64,000 nucleotides of DNA. Origin: Coriaria nepalensis (lineage: Eukaryota; Streptophyta; Magnoliopsida; Cucurbitales; Coriariaceae). The DNA is taken from assembly GCA_027186245.1 (NCBI GenBank), contig CP114481.1:21359501-21423500 (forward strand). Reading direction: 5' to 3'. Position numbers and translations under genes: made by a program. Positions 63,058 to 64,000 of this stretch are shown here, piece by piece (the first letter of the stretch is position 1; every line of letters begins with the position of its first letter). The notes below the pieces were generated by a model. It ran no database searches. It was not told the origin of the DNA and saw only the letters and a program-made list of their open reading frames with translations.

Positions 63058-64000
63058 TGCAGTTGATCTATTGAAGGCAACAATGCATTTGTTTAGCCTT
63101 AAAGTCATGTCACTGAGTCTGTTCTAGTCATTAAATCATTCTAAATTAATTCGAACGAATTCTATTTTCGCCCTTCAAACAGTATTTTCTTACATAACTT
63201 GCAATTAATCTACTGAAGACAACAATGCATTATATTAGCATTAAAAAGCATATCACTCAGTCTTTTCAATCATTATATTGTTTGAAGGCACTTCGAACCA
63301 GTACTATTTTTTAATTTAGAACACGACTTTCATGCATAACTTGCACTTGATCTATTGAAGGCAAATATTCATTTTTTTAGCCTTAAAGTCATATTATTGC
63401 GTCTCTTTTAGTCATTAAATCTTTCTAAATCACTTCGAACGAAATTCGGCCTTTAAACATGACTTTCGTGCATAACTTGCAGTTGATCTATTGAAGGCAA
63501 CAATGCATTTGTTTAGCCTTAAAGTCATGTCACTGAGTCTCTTCTTGTCATTAAATCATTCTAATTAATTCGAACGAATTCTACTTTCGCCCTTCAAACA
63601 TTATTTTCTTACATAGCTTGCAATTAATCTACTAAAGACAACAATGCATTATATTAGCATTAAAAAGCATATCACTCAGTCTTTTCAATCTTTAAATTGT
63701 TTGAAGGCACTTCGAACCAATTCTATTTTTGAATTTAGAACACGACTTTCATGCATAACTTGCACTTGATCTATTGAAGGCAACTATTCATTTTTTTAAC
63801 CTTAAAGTCATATTATTGCGTCTCTTTTAGTCACCAAATCTTTCTGAATCACTTCGAACGAAATTCGGCCTTTAAACATGACTTTCGTGCAGAACTTGCA
63901 GTTGATCTATTGAAGGCAACAATGCATTTGTTTAGCCTTAAAGTCATGTCACTGAGTCTGTTCTAGTCATTAAATCATTCTAAATTAATTCGAACGAATT
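63058..64000 (+). repeat. Segmental copy, 9 units plus one monomer offset (right member, reaches window edge)
   Basis: Partner of 59,140-60,080, with the same chain of markers including GTGCAGAACTTG at about 63,889. It is still matching when the window ends, so its full length cannot be judged. The window closes inside monomer C (63,904-64,000), exactly on the AATTCGAACGAATT dyad. Confidence 0.82.

Larger units (their letters stand above)
1..64000 (+). repeat. AT-rich satellite array, trimeric higher-order repeat (about 419-420 bp)
   Basis: The entire window is a head-to-tail tandem array. A repeat start resembling AATCTACTGAAGACAAC recurs at 1, 420, 839, 1258, 1675, 2094 and so on to 63,626. 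I followed every start: spacing is 417-421 bp throughout, except one 555-bp unit (53,277) and one lone 142-bp monomer (60,547). Each unit holds three related monomers, A (141-142 bp), B (136 bp) and C (142 bp). There are 151 complete A-led repeats plus a truncated last one. G+C is about 31% by hand count of unit 1. All six reading frames meet a stop within each unit: on the plus strand in the first part of A or at the A/B junction, and on the minus strand via CTA and TTA in the first 40 bases of A. No long coding region is therefore possible. No insertion of foreign DNA was seen. The family is not recognised; a centromeric or heterochromatic satellite is the likely class. Confidence 0.98.
50090..64000 (+). 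repeat. Array zone V: units 121-153, interleaved recent copies and irregular units
   Basis: Unit starts: 50339, 50759, 51179, 51599, 52018, 52437, 52857, 53277 (four-monomer), 53832, 54252, 54671, 55092, 55512, 55932, 56351, 56771, 57190, 57610, 58030, 58450, 58869, 59289, 59708, 60128, 60547 (lone hybrid), 60689, 61109, 61528, 61948, 62367, 62787, 63207, 63626. Markers that recur in changing order are ATTGAAAGAAACTATTC, GTCATTAGATC, AAACAGTATTTTC, TTCATTCATAAC, AACCATAAAG, CTGACTCAGTCCG with CATGAATTTCG, GTTCTGGTC and CCAGTACTATT. Whole sub-blocks are reused at offsets of 6, 9-10 and 12 units, some shifted by one monomer because of the irregular units. The last unit is cut at base 64,000 within monomer C. 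Confidence 0.75.

Noticed and set aside
1..64000. Short open frames starting at ATG in monomers, for example a frame of about 42 codons in 142-bp A monomers beginning at AATGCATTATTTT
   Set aside because: It ends at TGA on the A/B junction, is lost in the 141-bp A form, and all six frames are closed in each unit. There is no coding signal.
1..64000. CRISPR array
   Set aside because: Repeats are contiguous 136-142 bp monomers with no short direct repeat and unique spacer pattern, and there are no cas genes.
1..64000. rDNA spacer, 5S gene repeats, telomeric or simple-sequence repeat, or 171-bp alpha satellite
   Set aside because: No 5S or rRNA-like segment, no short telomere motif, and the monomer length and sequence do not match alpha satellite as I know it.

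Overview
The whole 64 kb window is one uninterrupted tandem satellite array. I see no protein-coding gene, no RNA gene, no recognisable transposon and no flanking unique sequence at either edge. The DNA is AT-rich: a hand count of the first unit gives 129 G+C in 419 bases, about 31%. It is arranged strictly head to tail. This size and layout point to a eukaryotic nuclear genome, in centromeric, pericentromeric or other constitutive heterochromatin. I do not recognise the repeat family and cannot name the species; an insect, a plant or another eukaryote would all fit.

The unit is a three-monomer higher-order repeat of 419-420 bp. Monomer A (141-142 bp, opening AATCTACTGAAGACAAC), monomer B (136 bp, opening GATCTATTGAAGGCAACTAT) and monomer C (142 bp, opening GATCTATTGAAGGCAACAAT) are diverged relatives of one ancestral block of about 140 bp. 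I located every A start by eye. There are 151 complete A-led repeats, one extra lone hybrid monomer and a truncated last unit, about 457 whole monomers in all. Unit lengths stay at 417-421 bp except at two places. At 53,277 a four-monomer unit of 555 bp carries a B/A hybrid. At 60,547 a lone 142-bp A/C hybrid monomer stands in place of a unit.

Layout by region. Zone I (1-15,509) is the most varied; it has C monomers of the CATTCGAACG type and several small 2-, 3- and 5-unit duplications. Zone II (15,510-30,059) is transitional, with 5-, 7-, 8- and 11-unit segmental copies and a homogenised run at about 25.2-27.7 kb. Zone III (30,060-41,356) is a tandem duplication with a 13-unit (5,456 bp) period. 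Zone IV (41,783-50,089) is a tandem duplication with a 10-unit (4,194 bp) period. Zone V (50,090-64,000) has interleaved recent copies and both irregular units, and it runs off the window edge. C monomers shift from CATTCGAACG types on the left to TAATTCGAACG types on the right, so different parts of the array have been homogenised separately.

Nothing here works as an operon or pathway. The biology is that of satellite evolution: unequal exchange and conversion acting at monomer (about 140 bp), trimer (about 420 bp) and multi-unit (0.5-5.5 kb) scales. Short conserved motifs stand out: TTCGAA once per typical monomer, a 14-bp dyad with an EcoRI site in C, and three helically spaced GCAT steps in A. 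Whether any of them binds a protein is inference.
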